A program made the translations under genes and the position numbers. This document shows positions 1 through 8,207 of a DNA stretch of 37,132 nucleotides, in pieces. Below the pieces are notes generated by a model. That model was not told where the DNA came from. It did not search any database and saw nothing but the letters and a program-made list of their open reading frames with translations. Positions within the stretch are counted from its first letter, which is position 1; every line of letters begins with the position of its first letter. The DNA comes from Pedosphaera sp. Lineage in GTDB: Bacteria > Verrucomicrobiota > Verrucomicrobiia > Limisphaerales > SXQI01. The stretch lies in contig JANYDC010000032.1 in the NCBI GenBank assembly GCA_025359965.1, positions 1 through 37,132 of the forward strand, in the 5' to 3' direction.

Positions 1-325
1 GGATACGGGAAGGGCTGGCACCGACCTTGCAGGCGGGGGATATGGTCATCATGGACAACCTGGCCACCCACAAGGTGGCAGGCGTAAGCCAGGCCATCGA
101 ACAGGCCGGAGCCCGGTTGTTATACCTGCCGCCTTATTCCCCGGATTTCAACCCCATCGAAAACATGTGGAGCAAGATTAAACAAATCCTCCGCAGCTTG
201 GCTCCACGCACGGAAGATGAACTGGCCGAGGCCGCCAAGACCGCTTTCGCCGCGATCACCCCCTCCGACTGCCAAGGCTTCTTTTCAAACGCCCGCTACG
301 CTACATGATTAATGGAAACGCTCTA
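1..325 (+). mobile_element. IS630-family insertion sequence, right end (left part outside window)
   Basis: The window opens inside an IS630-type transposase gene that ends at 308. The hsdS reading frame on the other strand loses homology at about 324. IS630 elements insert at TA dinucleotides, and a TA sits at 324-325 exactly where hsdS homology resumes. The element end read inwards is GAGCGTTTCCATTAATC. The second terminal repeat lies outside the window, so the boundary is inferred and not proved by a matching inverted repeat. Confidence 0.7.
3..308 (+). CDS. IS630-family transposase, C-terminal part
   Basis: This is the C-terminal catalytic part of a DDE transposase. The frame is open to the left edge, so the start is outside the window. 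The text carries MDNLATHK, with the second catalytic Asp, and [15 protein letters not shown], with the Glu of the IS630/Tc1 DDE signature. The following residues (SKIKQILR) are typical of IS630 C-termini. It ends in TGA a few bases before the inferred element end. The enzyme would cut and join DNA at TA targets. Whether the whole element is intact cannot be judged here. Confidence 0.88.
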   Translation: MREGLAPTLQAGDMVIMDNLATHKVAGVSQAIEQAGARLLYLPPYSPDFNPIENMWSKIKQILRSLAPRTEDELAEAAKTAFAAITPSDCQGFFSNARYAT

Positions 326-899
326 GCCTTTCCAGCCCCCGAATCAACCCATCCACATCATTCAACGCCCCCGCGATGGCGCGTTGTTCGGGGAGAGGTG
401 CAAGTGGAACACGAACACGGTTTAGGATTTGCTGGTTTAGCGAGGCCATCGTCGTACCGCTTGCATTCTGGCGTAGCCAAGCTTGCACCTCATAGCGCTG
501 GAATTGCCAAGCCAGATAGGGCGGGAATGCTGGACCTTGAGGCCTTATGCTGATGCCATCCGATCCAAGGAAGAAGCCATTCTCACGTTCCGTAATAATC
601 GCCGAACGTTCCACAGCGCCTTTCCTTCCAAAAACGATGTCGCCGGTTCTAAGTAAATACTGAGGAAGTCGTTGAGTCACCGGTCCAGGTACAAGAGGCG
701 TCTTTTCGGTTATCCTGAATGTACCAGCACCAATTTCGCCAACCGAGATCAGAGGGACGCCTTCGCGCCCTGCATACTCGCTGGCTTTGAGCAGAGTTCC
801 GAACGGGCCAGTTCTCACCTGAGCTAAGTCCTGTACGGACTTGACCTCCCACTCCTTCGGAATCGCGCCCACCTCCGTCTGCTTGTAACCGGGCCTCAC
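309..899 (-). pseudogene. hsdS: type I restriction specificity subunit HsdS, truncated by IS630
   Basis: HsdS chooses the DNA target in type I restriction-modification complexes. The 196-residue product holds one target recognition domain (EVGAIPKEWEVKSVQDLAQ at the start, then RTGDIVFGRKG) and the conserved region PLAPLPEQRAIAGALNDVDGLI. Full HsdS proteins have about 400 residues with two such halves, so the second recognition domain is missing. Homology stops after GLERL, and the last residues and stop codon come from the end of the inserted IS. It starts with GTG, overlapping the fic stop by four bases (GTGA, 896-899), so it was translationally coupled to fic. A half-size HsdS can sometimes act as a dimer, so complete loss of function is likely but not certain. 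Confidence 0.85.
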
Positions 900-2059
900 A
901 GCGGTTGTCCTCCTTCGCTGAGGATGGCGAGGTACGCGTCGTAAACGAAAACGAGGTTGCGGCGCTGGCCGGTGAGTTCGCGGGCGATCCCAGCTGCGCT
1001 GAGGGATTGCATGGCCTTGGTGGCGGTGGGAAAGGTCATGCCGTGATGCTCACATAGGTGCTTGAGCGTGAGCGCCGGGCGCTGCCGCAGCGCCGTCAGG
1101 ACGCGCAAAGCATTTGCGGCAGCCCGGCCCGTCTGTTGAACGCGGCGCGTGTCCGCCTCAAAGAGATCAACCAGCCGCCGGGCGGTCTGCACCGCGCTGC
1201 GTGCGGTTTGCTCCACGCCTTCCAGGAAGAAATCCACCCACGCCTCCCAGTCACCGTCGTGGCGAACCCGGTCGAGATGTTCGTAGTAAACGGAGCGGTG
1301 CTCCTTGAGGTAGAGCGAGAGGTAGAGCAGAGGTTCGGTAAGCAATCCGCCGTGATGCAGCAGGAGCGCGATGAGCAGTCGACCCACGCGGCCATTGCCA
1401 TCCAGGAACGGGTGGATAGTCTCGAACTGGACGTGAGCCAGCCCGGCCTTGATCAGGACAGGCAGGCCGCTGGTATCGTCATGCAGGAAACGCTCCAGAG
1501 CGCCCATGCAATCCTCCACCTCCTCCGGTGGCGGAGGCACAAAATGGGCATTGCCCGGTCGGGTGCCGCCGATCCAATTCTGGCTGCGGCGAAATTCACC
1601 GGGTTGCTTTTCACTGCCGCGCCCCTTGGACATGAGGGCGGCGTGCATTTCCCGCAGGAGGCGGTTGGACAGCGGAAAGCCTTCGCGCAGGCGGGCCATG
1701 CCATGTTCCAGGGCGGCGATGTAGTTGGAGACTTCCACCACGTCGTCGAAGGGCACACCAGGGGCTTCCTCCAATTCAAAGAGCAGGAGGTCAGAGAGGG
1801 AGGACTGCGTCCCCTCGATCTGCGACGAAAGCACGGCTTCCCGCCGGACGTACGAGTAAAGAAACAGGTGCGGGTCGGGGAGCAGGGTGCTGATGCTGTC
1901 CAGCCGCCCAATCGCCAGCGTGGCTCGCTCCAACAACAACTGTCGCGCTCCCGCTACTTCAAGCGGCGGAATGGGCGGCAGGGGCAGCGGCACAAAGGCA
2001 CGCACTTTCTCCTCCACGGTGGTGGTGATGCGGTAGGTGCCGGTGGCGTTGCGGTTCAT
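896..2059 (-). CDS. Fic-domain protein (probable AMP transferase) with C-terminal winged helix
   Basis: Fic proteins usually move AMP from ATP to a hydroxyl on a target protein. The 387-residue product has a Fic N-terminal domain and the full catalytic motif HPFLDGNGRVGR at residues 216-227. At residues 78-83 it has SSQIEG, which fits the (S/T)xxxE(G/N) helix that blocks ATP binding in self-inhibited Fic proteins. The last 80 residues (TALRQRPALTLKHLCEHHGMTF and following) look like a winged helix-turn-helix. It lies between hsdM and hsdS and overlaps hsdS by four bases. Fic genes inside type I RM loci are known, but their role is unclear; a guard or toxin role is inference. It may control itself through the inverted repeat at 2089-2114. 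The catalytic residues are intact, unlike the neighbouring hsdM and hsdS. Confidence 0.9.
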   Translation of the reverse strand: MNRNATGTYRITTTVEEKVRAFVPLPLPPIPPLEVAGARQLLLERATLAIGRLDSISTLLPDPHLFLYSYVRREAVLSSQIEGTQSSLSDLLLFELEEAPGVPFDDVVEVSNYIAALEHGMARLREGFPLSNRLLREMHAALMSKGRGSEKQPGEFRRSQNWIGGTRPGNAHFVPPPPEEVEDCMGALERFLHDDTSGLPVLIKAGLAHVQFETIHPFLDGNGRVGRLLIALLLHHGGLLTEPLLYLSLYLKEHRSVYYEHLDRVRHDGDWEAWVDFFLEGVEQTARSAVQTARRLVDLFEADTRRVQQTGRAAANALRVLTALRQRPALTLKHLCEHHGMTFPTATKAMQSLSAAGIARELTGQRRNLVFVYDAYLAILSEGGQPL

Positions 2060-2088
2060 GAGCGAAACTTGAATAAGCTTTCATGCTA

Positions 2089-2114
2089 TTAAAGAAATAG
2101 CCACATTTCTTTAA
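2089..2114. promoter_or_regulatory. perfect 10-bp inverted repeat upstream of fic (candidate operator)
   Basis: TTAAAGAAAT at 2089-2098 and ATTTCTTTAA at 2105-2114 form a perfect inverted repeat with a 6-base spacer (AGCCAC). It lies 30-55 bases upstream of the fic start and covers the position of the ancestral hsdM stop codon. It is much richer in A and T than its surroundings and has no GC stem, so a protein-binding operator is more likely than a terminator. The winged helix in the Fic protein is the obvious candidate binder; this is inference. Confidence 0.5.
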
Positions 2115-2206
2115 CTGGGCGAGAATTGCCCCATCTTTCTGAGATGTTCTCGCACGCGGGCCGCAAGCGTATCGACTTCGATGGTGAGTTTCGGCAAGGG
2201 CGTCGC
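2111..2206 (-). other. untranslated 3' end of hsdM beyond an in-frame stop
   Basis: Reading on in the hsdM frame after the TAA at 2207-2209 gives 31 more sense codons (ATPLPKLTIEVD ... EHLRKMGQFSPS) and then TAA at 2111-2113. This text matches the usual C-terminus of this HsdM family, in which AERY(A)TPLPKL runs without a break. The stop therefore replaces a codon that is normally Tyr, TAT or TAC to TAA by one base. The frame is kept, which argues for a point mutation or a base-call error. Confidence 0.75.
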
Positions 2207-4576
2207 TTAACGTTCCGCCAACTCCCGGATGCGCCCGGTAAGCGTCTGTGAAACACGATCCAACGCTCCTTGCACCGCCGCACCCACCATCCCCATCCAT
2301 TTCCCGTCCACCACCAGGCCGCGAATCTCATCCTCGGTCAGACTGCCATACTTGGCCACAACTCGGGCCATCAAGGTTTCGTGCGCGTCCTTGGCTTTCC
2401 CGCTTAGCGTCGCTTCCTTTTCAACCAACTCATGGTACGACTGCAACACCGCCCGTTCCTCCGCCGCGTCCTTATCCCCCTTGATCTCCTTCAACCGCGC
2501 CGCCGCCGAAAGCTTGGTCACCTTGTCCTTGTCGTTCTTGGCTTCTTCCAAAAGCCCATCCTCGCCGCCGTGTTCTTCCGCCAATTCCTCCAACTCCTGC
2601 GCCACCGTCGCCGCTTCTGCCTCCCACTTCTCGATGGCCGCCTGCTCGTCCGCAAAATACCGCTCGATTACCAACGATGCCGGTATCAGTTCCGCCCGAT
2701 ACTTCAGCTTTCCCACCGTGAAATCTGGTTTATCTTTCGATTTGTTCCCTTTTGCTTCAACCATCAGCCGGGGCTTGGCCGCTTCCCGCCAACCGTCGCC
2801 CACAATCAGGTACACATCGTCCTGCATGGTCTGCTCCCAGGTGTCCATCAGATGCTGGTAAACGTCATAGGCATCCATCAGCCGGGCCTTCTCAAAGGTA
2901 TCAAGCAACCCTTCCGAGATCGCGCCAATCAACACCTTGGGTTTGACCTCCTTGCCCATGGCTTTCAGTTGCGGCGTGTGGGCCGTTTTCCATTTCGCGA
3001 ACAGCCGGGTCACCGATTGGTTGAATGCCGTGAACTCCGCATGGCCAAAAATGGCCGCTTTGACCTCGGCAATGGGGATTCTCAGCTCGGTGTATCCAGC
3101 CCGGTCTCCCTTCTTAAACAGCGTGGCCCGCACCCCCGGAAAAACCTCCCAGTAGTCGGCCAGCGCATCAACATCACGGTTAGGGATGCCGCCGCGCAGA
3201 TGGCCGTCGATATCCTGCAAATCCTCCGGTTCCGTGCTGTCGATGTACCGGGGCAGGTTTAGATTGAAATCGTTCTTGGCGTCACTGATCTCCGCCACCG
3301 GCACCATCCGCGAGTACCGAGGATGGTCGACCAGACGTGTGAACGTGTCTACAATCCGGTGGATGTCCTGCTCGCGCAGGCGGTTCTTCGGCCCATCCTT
3401 AATGAATCCTTTGGAAGCATCGATCATGAAGATGCCCTTGAGGGCCGCAGCGTGCTCCTTATCAAGCACGATGATGCAGGCTGGGATGCCCGTGCCGTAG
3501 AAAAGGTTGGCGGGCAGGCCGATGATGGCCTTGATATAGCCCCGCTGGATGAGGTTCTTACGGATGACTCCCTCGGCATTGCCACGGAAGAGCACGCCGT
3601 GGGGCAGGATGCACGCACCTTTGCCGCTCGGCTTGAGCGACGCCAAGATGTGCAGAAGGTAGGCGTAATCGCCCTGCTTGGCCGGTGGCACCCCATAGTG
3701 CCTAAAGCGCTCGAAGACGTCGTTGGCCGGGTCAAGGCCGGTGCTCCATCTTTTGTCACTAAACGGCGGGTTGGCCGCGACGAAATCAAAGGTCTTCAAG
3801 GCGTCGCCGTCCTTAAAAAGCGGCAAGGTCAAAGTGTTGCCTTGGTGGATGAGTGCCGTGGGGTGGTCGTGCAGAATCATGTTCATCCTAGCCAAACCGG
3901 CGGTGGCTGAATCTTTCTCCTGGCCGTAGAGGGTCACCTTGACCCCTTGCCCCACATGGCTGGCCTCCTCTCCAATCTTAAGCAGCAGCGAGCAGGAGCC
4001 GCAGGTGGGATCGTAGACAGTCGTGTTGTTGCTGATACGCGCATGGCGAATGCCCAGAATCTGCGCGATCACCCGGCTAACCTCGGCAGGGGTGTAAAAC
4101 TGTCCCTTGCTCTTGCCGCTCTCAGTGGCGAAGTGCCGCATCAGGTACTCATAGGCATCACCTAGAATGTCGTCCCCATCAGCACGGTTCCTGGAGAAAT
4201 CGAGCGCTGGGTTTTCAAAAATCGCGATCAGGTTGGTCAGCCGGTCCACCATCTCCTTGCCGGTGCCCAGCTTGGTCGCGTCGTTGAAGTCCGGCATGTC
4301 GGACAAGTTGTTGGCCTGCGCAAGCGGTGCCAGAATCTTTTTGTTGATCTGGTCGCCGATGTCGCTCTTGCCCTTCAGAGCCGCCATGTCCGCAAAGGAC
4401 GCCCCCTGTGGGATGGTGATGGCCGCGAACTTTTTCCCAGCGTACTTATCACTGACATATTTGACGAACAAAAGCACCAGGACATAGTCTTTGTACTGTG
4501 AGGCATCCATGCCACCACGCAGCTCATCACACCCCGACCACAGCGATGAATAAAGTTCAGATTTCTTAAGAGCCAT
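2207..4576 (-). CDS. hsdM: type I DNA methyltransferase subunit HsdM (C-terminus lost)
   Basis: HsdM methylates adenine within the site chosen by HsdS. The 789-residue product has the HsdM N-terminal domain (SSLWSGCDELRGGMDASQYKDY from residue 10), SAM-binding motif I at 189-196 and the catalytic NPPF at 269-272. The long C-terminal half is rich in Lys and Glu and predicts helices, including a probable coiled coil. Two oddities: motif I reads DPTCGSCS, with Cys195 where family members normally have Gly, and a TAA stop removes the last 31 residues that relatives have. It is the first gene of an hsdM-fic-hsdS unit. No hsdR is visible; if present it lies left of the IS. Activity is doubtful. Confidence 0.92.
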   Translation of the reverse strand: MALKKSELYSSLWSGCDELRGGMDASQYKDYVLVLLFVKYVSDKYAGKKFAAITIPQGASFADMAALKGKSDIGDQINKKILAPLAQANNLSDMPDFNDATKLGTGKEMVDRLTNLIAIFENPALDFSRNRADGDDILGDAYEYLMRHFATESGKSKGQFYTPAEVSRVIAQILGIRHARISNNTTVYDPTCGSCSLLLKIGEEASHVGQGVKVTLYGQEKDSATAGLARMNMILHDHPTALIHQGNTLTLPLFKDGDALKTFDFVAANPPFSDKRWSTGLDPANDVFERFRHYGVPPAKQGDYAYLLHILASLKPSGKGACILPHGVLFRGNAEGVIRKNLIQRGYIKAIIGLPANLFYGTGIPACIIVLDKEHAAALKGIFMIDASKGFIKDGPKNRLREQDIHRIVDTFTRLVDHPRYSRMVPVAEISDAKNDFNLNLPRYIDSTEPEDLQDIDGHLRGGIPNRDVDALADYWEVFPGVRATLFKKGDRAGYTELRIPIAEVKAAIFGHAEFTAFNQSVTRLFAKWKTAHTPQLKAMGKEVKPKVLIGAISEGLLDTFEKARLMDAYDVYQHLMDTWEQTMQDDVYLIVGDGWREAAKPRLMVEAKGNKSKDKPDFTVGKLKYRAELIPASLVIERYFADEQAAIEKWEAEAATVAQELEELAEEHGGEDGLLEEAKNDKDKVTKLSAAARLKEIKGDKDAAEERAVLQSYHELVEKEATLSGKAKDAHETLMARVVAKYGSLTEDEIRGLVVDGKWMGMVGAAVQGALDRVSQTLTGRIRELAER

Positions 4577-4689
4577 GAAGGCCGGAGTTTGATGTCTTGG
4601 GCCTACGATTGCCAGTCTTTCAGTTAAAAACGGCTGGTCTTTCAGACGGGGGTTGTACTAATTGCGTAGGACTACGGTTTTAAATTGAA
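4577..4689. promoter_or_regulatory. divergent promoter region with repeated GTCTTTCAG
   Basis: These 113 bases separate hsdM (minus) from the zinc-ribbon gene (plus), so they should hold both promoters. GTCTTTCAG occurs twice in direct orientation, at 4615-4623 and 4637-4645, 22 bases apart (two helical turns), which suits a regulator binding one face of the DNA. I see no convincing -35/-10 pair. Confidence 0.35.
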
Positions 4690-5637
4690 ATGAAATCATC
4701 GCGTGAGCTTATTGGCAGCTGCATTGGGCGTCCTCAATCGCCAAAGGCCGAACTTCTGATGCAAGACTTGATCCATGACGCAATCAAGAACTTGATGGAG
4801 GAAAGCTACCTGTACAGGAGCCGACGCGTAGATATCGCACCTATTTTAGCTGAGGCGGATGCGACGTGGCCCAAGGAGAAACTGACAAGAGAGTTTACAC
4901 ATCGGCGTTGGATTCCATGGAGCCAGAATCGCGGTTTCACGCAAGGAGAGCAGCGCCTACTTAACTCCCCCAAAGGCTGCGATCCAATCGGGACACCACC
5001 GGAAGAGATGTCGCTTGGCTTCGTCATTCCGACCGTCAATACCTGGTGTTACAAATGCGAGCTGGTAACGCTCCAAGATTCCATACCTCATCTGGAACAC
5101 AGTCCATACCATTTTAATCGTGAAGCAATCGCCGAACCGCTGGGGATTCAAAACTTCCTTTTTCACTTTATGTGCCACGTTTGCAAGGCACCCCCAACCT
5201 TGTTCATGATTCGGCGCGAGCGCCTAAAAGTTCAACTCTGTGGCAGGAGCCATCCCTTCCTTCCTAAGCCGCCTCCCGAGATACCGAAGGCATGCGGTCC
5301 CATTTTCAGAGATGCTATGGGCGCTGCTGCTTGCGGCGACCTTCATGGTGCATTTTACCATTTGCGAACGCTGATGGAGCAGCACATGAAAGATCAATTG
5401 GCCATCCCGCTGACGGAAAAAATTGACGGGGACAGCCTTTGCGCCCAGTACAACCAAATAACTGATCCGACCGTGCGTGACCGGTGCTCGCTGAAGGTCA
5501 CCTTTGATCTGTGCAGCGCAAACTTGCACAATCGCAAGGGCACGGTTGCCGAATATGAGGGGGCAATCGAGACGCTGAAGACTCATTTCAAGTTGGTAGA
5601 AATCCTGAAGGAATTGACGTCGAAACCAGCACAGTGA
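4690..5637 (+). CDS. zinc-ribbon protein with DUF4145-like C-terminal part
   Basis: The function is unknown. The 315-residue product has two CxxC pairs, C120/C123 and C162/C165, spaced like a zinc ribbon. The C-terminal third (FRDAMGAAACGDLHGAFYHL and the following LMEQHM) resembles the helical DUF4145 domain, which often occurs alone or fused to proteins in restriction and other defence loci. There is no signal peptide or membrane segment. The ATG at 4690 follows a weak purine stretch. It is divergent from hsdM and shares its promoter region, so it may belong to the same locus. The DUF4145 assignment is by pattern only. No clear terminator follows. Confidence 0.7.
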   Translation: MKSSRELIGSCIGRPQSPKAELLMQDLIHDAIKNLMEESYLYRSRRVDIAPILAEADATWPKEKLTREFTHRRWIPWSQNRGFTQGEQRLLNSPKGCDPIGTPPEEMSLGFVIPTVNTWCYKCELVTLQDSIPHLEHSPYHFNREAIAEPLGIQNFLFHFMCHVCKAPPTLFMIRRERLKVQLCGRSHPFLPKPPPEIPKACGPIFRDAMGAAACGDLHGAFYHLRTLMEQHMKDQLAIPLTEKIDGDSLCAQYNQITDPTVRDRCSLKVTFDLCSANLHNRKGTVAEYEGAIETLKTHFKLVEILKELTSKPAQ

Positions 5638-5855
5638 GTTGTGAGAATGAAAATGAAGGACATTTACCGAAACCGAGCCTAACGTCGCCCTGCAGGTCCG
5701 TACTCTCAAGTGCGGCAGGCTGAGTCATGAACTATCAAACCGCTGAGTAGGGCTCCAGGCTTTAATCCGACTTTGTTCGCGCTGCCGCATGGCTCTCCCG
5801 CCAAGATCGCAGCACCACGCCGTTGACTGCTGGCGCTGCAATTTTTGGAAAAATA

Positions 5856-5881
5856 GGCCGCTCGCTCGCAGGGGAGCGGCC
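5856..5881. repeat. GC-rich hairpin
   Basis: GGCCGCTC (5856-5863) pairs with GAGCGGCC (5874-5881) around a 10-base loop. No T run follows on either strand, so it is not a standard terminator. It is 220 bases downstream of the zinc-ribbon gene. Confidence 0.4.
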
Positions 5882-6761
5882 CAAATGAACTGTTTTTCTC
5901 ATGCGATGTGCCTGACTAGCAAAGGCTGGAGTCGACAGCCGAACACAGCCCTGGTCGACTGGGATGCGGTTCATCATCCCCACCAGAATGCCTTCGACTC
6001 GTGTAACTCATGTCGAAAAGCTCATGCGCATGTTCACTCAAGTACCCAAACCTCTGCCGCATGGATGCTGAGCGGCCTTGCCGATTGTCGCAATGCGACC
6101 CGTTTTGAAATGAGACGGCAGATTGAAATACGGGGAGATGAACGCCACGATGACGGGGCCAAGTCAGGGAGGACGCGAGCGACGAGAAGCCATTGTAACA
6201 GCAAGGTAGACGCCAGATAGATCAGTATGAACGGGAAGACGGTTTGCTTATCCAGGTCGACATCGACATTAAATAGCAGACGAAAAATGAGGGGCGTTGG
6301 GGTGGGCCGCATCCAGGACCTGTAGTGCAACGCTGAGTTCAGTCAGCGGCAAAGTGGGGAATGGCGACAGTCCGCACGATTGAAGAATGGATCAGAAGGA
6401 GGAGGCACCGGCACCGCCATTGGAACAGAATGCGGATGCGCCGCTGGATTCAACTGAGAGAGGAGCCCGCCTTTGCGGCGATGACCGAAGAGGTCCTAAG
6501 GACGACCAGAAGCAAGAAACCGCGCGGCATCCAAGCCTTCACACCATGCTCGTCGTGAGGCAGATGGGGAGATTGAATTGGGGGGTGTCCACTCCGGCAA
6601 GGCAGCGAAGGATGAGTGTCGAGTGGGTTCGCCGGTCCTGGGTCTCTCCTGGTACAACCGGGGCATCGCAGTCCGATACTCTTGAGCAATCAACAGGAGA
6701 GTCAACATCACCGGTCACGAGCATGGGAGCTTTGCTGGGGCGTGGCTTTGCCGTCCACCTC

Positions 6762-6845
6762 GCCGTGGGACGGCTCGTGTCCTTCACCAGCAGCAGCGCC
6801 GGTACCGGCGCTGTGATGTTCAGGTCAGCTCACCTGTCCCACGGC
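6762..6845. repeat. 84-bp nested palindrome with shared centre
   Basis: An inner perfect 20-bp palindrome (CAGCGCCGGTACCGGCGCTG, 6794-6813) and an outer 10-bp inverted repeat (GCCGTGGGAC at 6762-6771, GTCCCACGGC at 6836-6845) have exactly the same centre. The 22-base arms between them do not match each other. The right arm forms its own small hairpin (CAGGT 6821-6825 with ACCTG 6832-6836). The whole could fold as a long interrupted hairpin in single-stranded DNA or RNA. Confidence 0.55.
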
Positions 6846-7758
6846 TCGATGCCAGGCACGCCACGCCATCAGCACGGCTCCGTTCTACTGTTATAGCTCA
6901 GCTCTTAATTGCCGAGGCTACGCCCTTGATCCGCTTGTGCTCGGCGATGCGCCTGCACAGCTGCCATTGATCGGCCCTCTCATTTACCTACTGCATGGCC
7001 TTTGGCCGCAGCTCATGCCCTATCATCTGAGCCCAGCATGCTGAGGGAGATGACTGGGACTGAGCTCATTGAGTATTTGTGGGGATCAACCTACAGGCCA
7101 CAATCAGGGATAACGCCTGTCAGCGACGTTTCACGCGAGCGCAACTGGAAAAACGGCAACCAGATAGAAATCCTCTGTCGACGGGATACTATGGGAGGCA
7201 CCTCCTCGGGCCAGCTCCCTCCCATCACAAGACTGATGAGCCCCCTTGGGCGTCTCCTATTCGGTCCGCTTTTACCAGATCGGCCCTCCCGGCTTCGATC
7301 TGCTGCTCCACCCGTCGCAGGTCATACTTGGCCCCGTCATCTCGTCTGAATCCGTAACTGTGCTCGGCCAGCGGCGTCAACCTCTTGCTTCCCACAGCAA
7401 ACGTTGCGGGTTCTCAAGCGGATATGACTCCGCCTCTTTCCCGTGCACACTTGCCGCGCCCTTGTTTTTGACGACGGTCCTAAGTGCCTTGCAGGCTTTC
7501 CATTCACCAGACCTTTTCCACCACGGGTAGCCGCGACGCGGTGGATGTCAGTAATTGGCGTATTACTCAGCAACTGCATGATCACTCTCAAGCGCACTGA
7601 GGCTCTGCTCGATGAGCGTCATTCCCCCCGTGATGACTTGGAAGTGCTTTGAATGCCCGTTGGATGGACCAGTTGTGGGCAGAAGGACCACATTAAGATG
7701 AACCAGCGGACCACACTCATTGGAGGGCGGTAGTGACGGTAGCCAGCACCCATGACAG

Positions 7759-7780
7759 GCTGGGCTTAATTAAGCCCAGC
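7759..7780. repeat. perfect 22-bp palindrome
   Basis: GCTGGGCTTAA at 7759-7769 is followed directly by its reverse complement at 7770-7780, with TTAATTAA at the centre. No gene is adjacent. It may bind a dimeric protein or be a remnant of an element end; there is no direct evidence for either. Confidence 0.5.
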
Positions 7781-8207
7781 AAGGGACAAGCTATACGCAG
7801 CCAGCCCAAATTATGGAGGCATGGATCAGCAGGATGAGGTGTTGCCCTCGTCCTGGTGCAGAAAGAGGTAGGCACGAGCAGCTGTTGAACGCAGAAGTGA
7901 GTTGCGCATGCCCTTGCGGTGATGAGGGACATCCCTGACATGATTGGTGCTTACCGGCACCATCAGGCTGCCATCCAGATGCTCAACCTTGGAGGTAGCA
8001 TGATGGGGTTCAGGCTGGAACCGATGGCCAAGGCACAAGGCGGGACCGTCCAGAAACAGCAGCCATGCAGGATGCACGATACGCTGCGTCTACGACGACC
8101 TGGAACGTCTTCTGCCGACGACGACCAGCAAATCCGCATCCATTAGCTTCGGATGCTCAAATAGCGTAGTCCATTCTTTGATCGCACCCCTTTTGGACGC
8201 ACGCTTG

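Larger units (their letters stand above)
5638..8207. other. 2.6-kb region without a convincing gene
   Basis: Open frames here are short, overlap on both strands and give low-complexity or Arg/Ser/Pro/His-rich products without recognisable domains. One minus-strand frame near 6034-6330 contains a hydrophobic stretch (FILIYLASTLLLQWLL) but has no ribosome binding site. A minus-strand stretch near 7210-7370 reads like protein for about 40 codons (AEHSYGFRRDDGAKYDLRRVEQ) without a usable start and may be a gene relic. The region contains several perfect palindromes, listed separately. It abuts the rep gene of an integrative element and may be its decayed cargo or a non-coding left arm. Confidence 0.5.

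Noticed and set aside
1058..2092. 344-codon plus-strand frame opposite fic
   Set aside because: Antisense shadow of a clear Fic gene; product without domains.
3294..3306. 12-base match to the tRNA-Leu 3' end (CCACCGGCACCA) inside hsdM
   Set aside because: It lies in conserved hsdM coding sequence and is too short; not taken as an att site.
5789..6896. Several 100-170-codon frames in the gene-poor region
   Set aside because: They overlap each other on both strands, are rich in Arg, Ser, His and Pro, and show no family motif or start signal.
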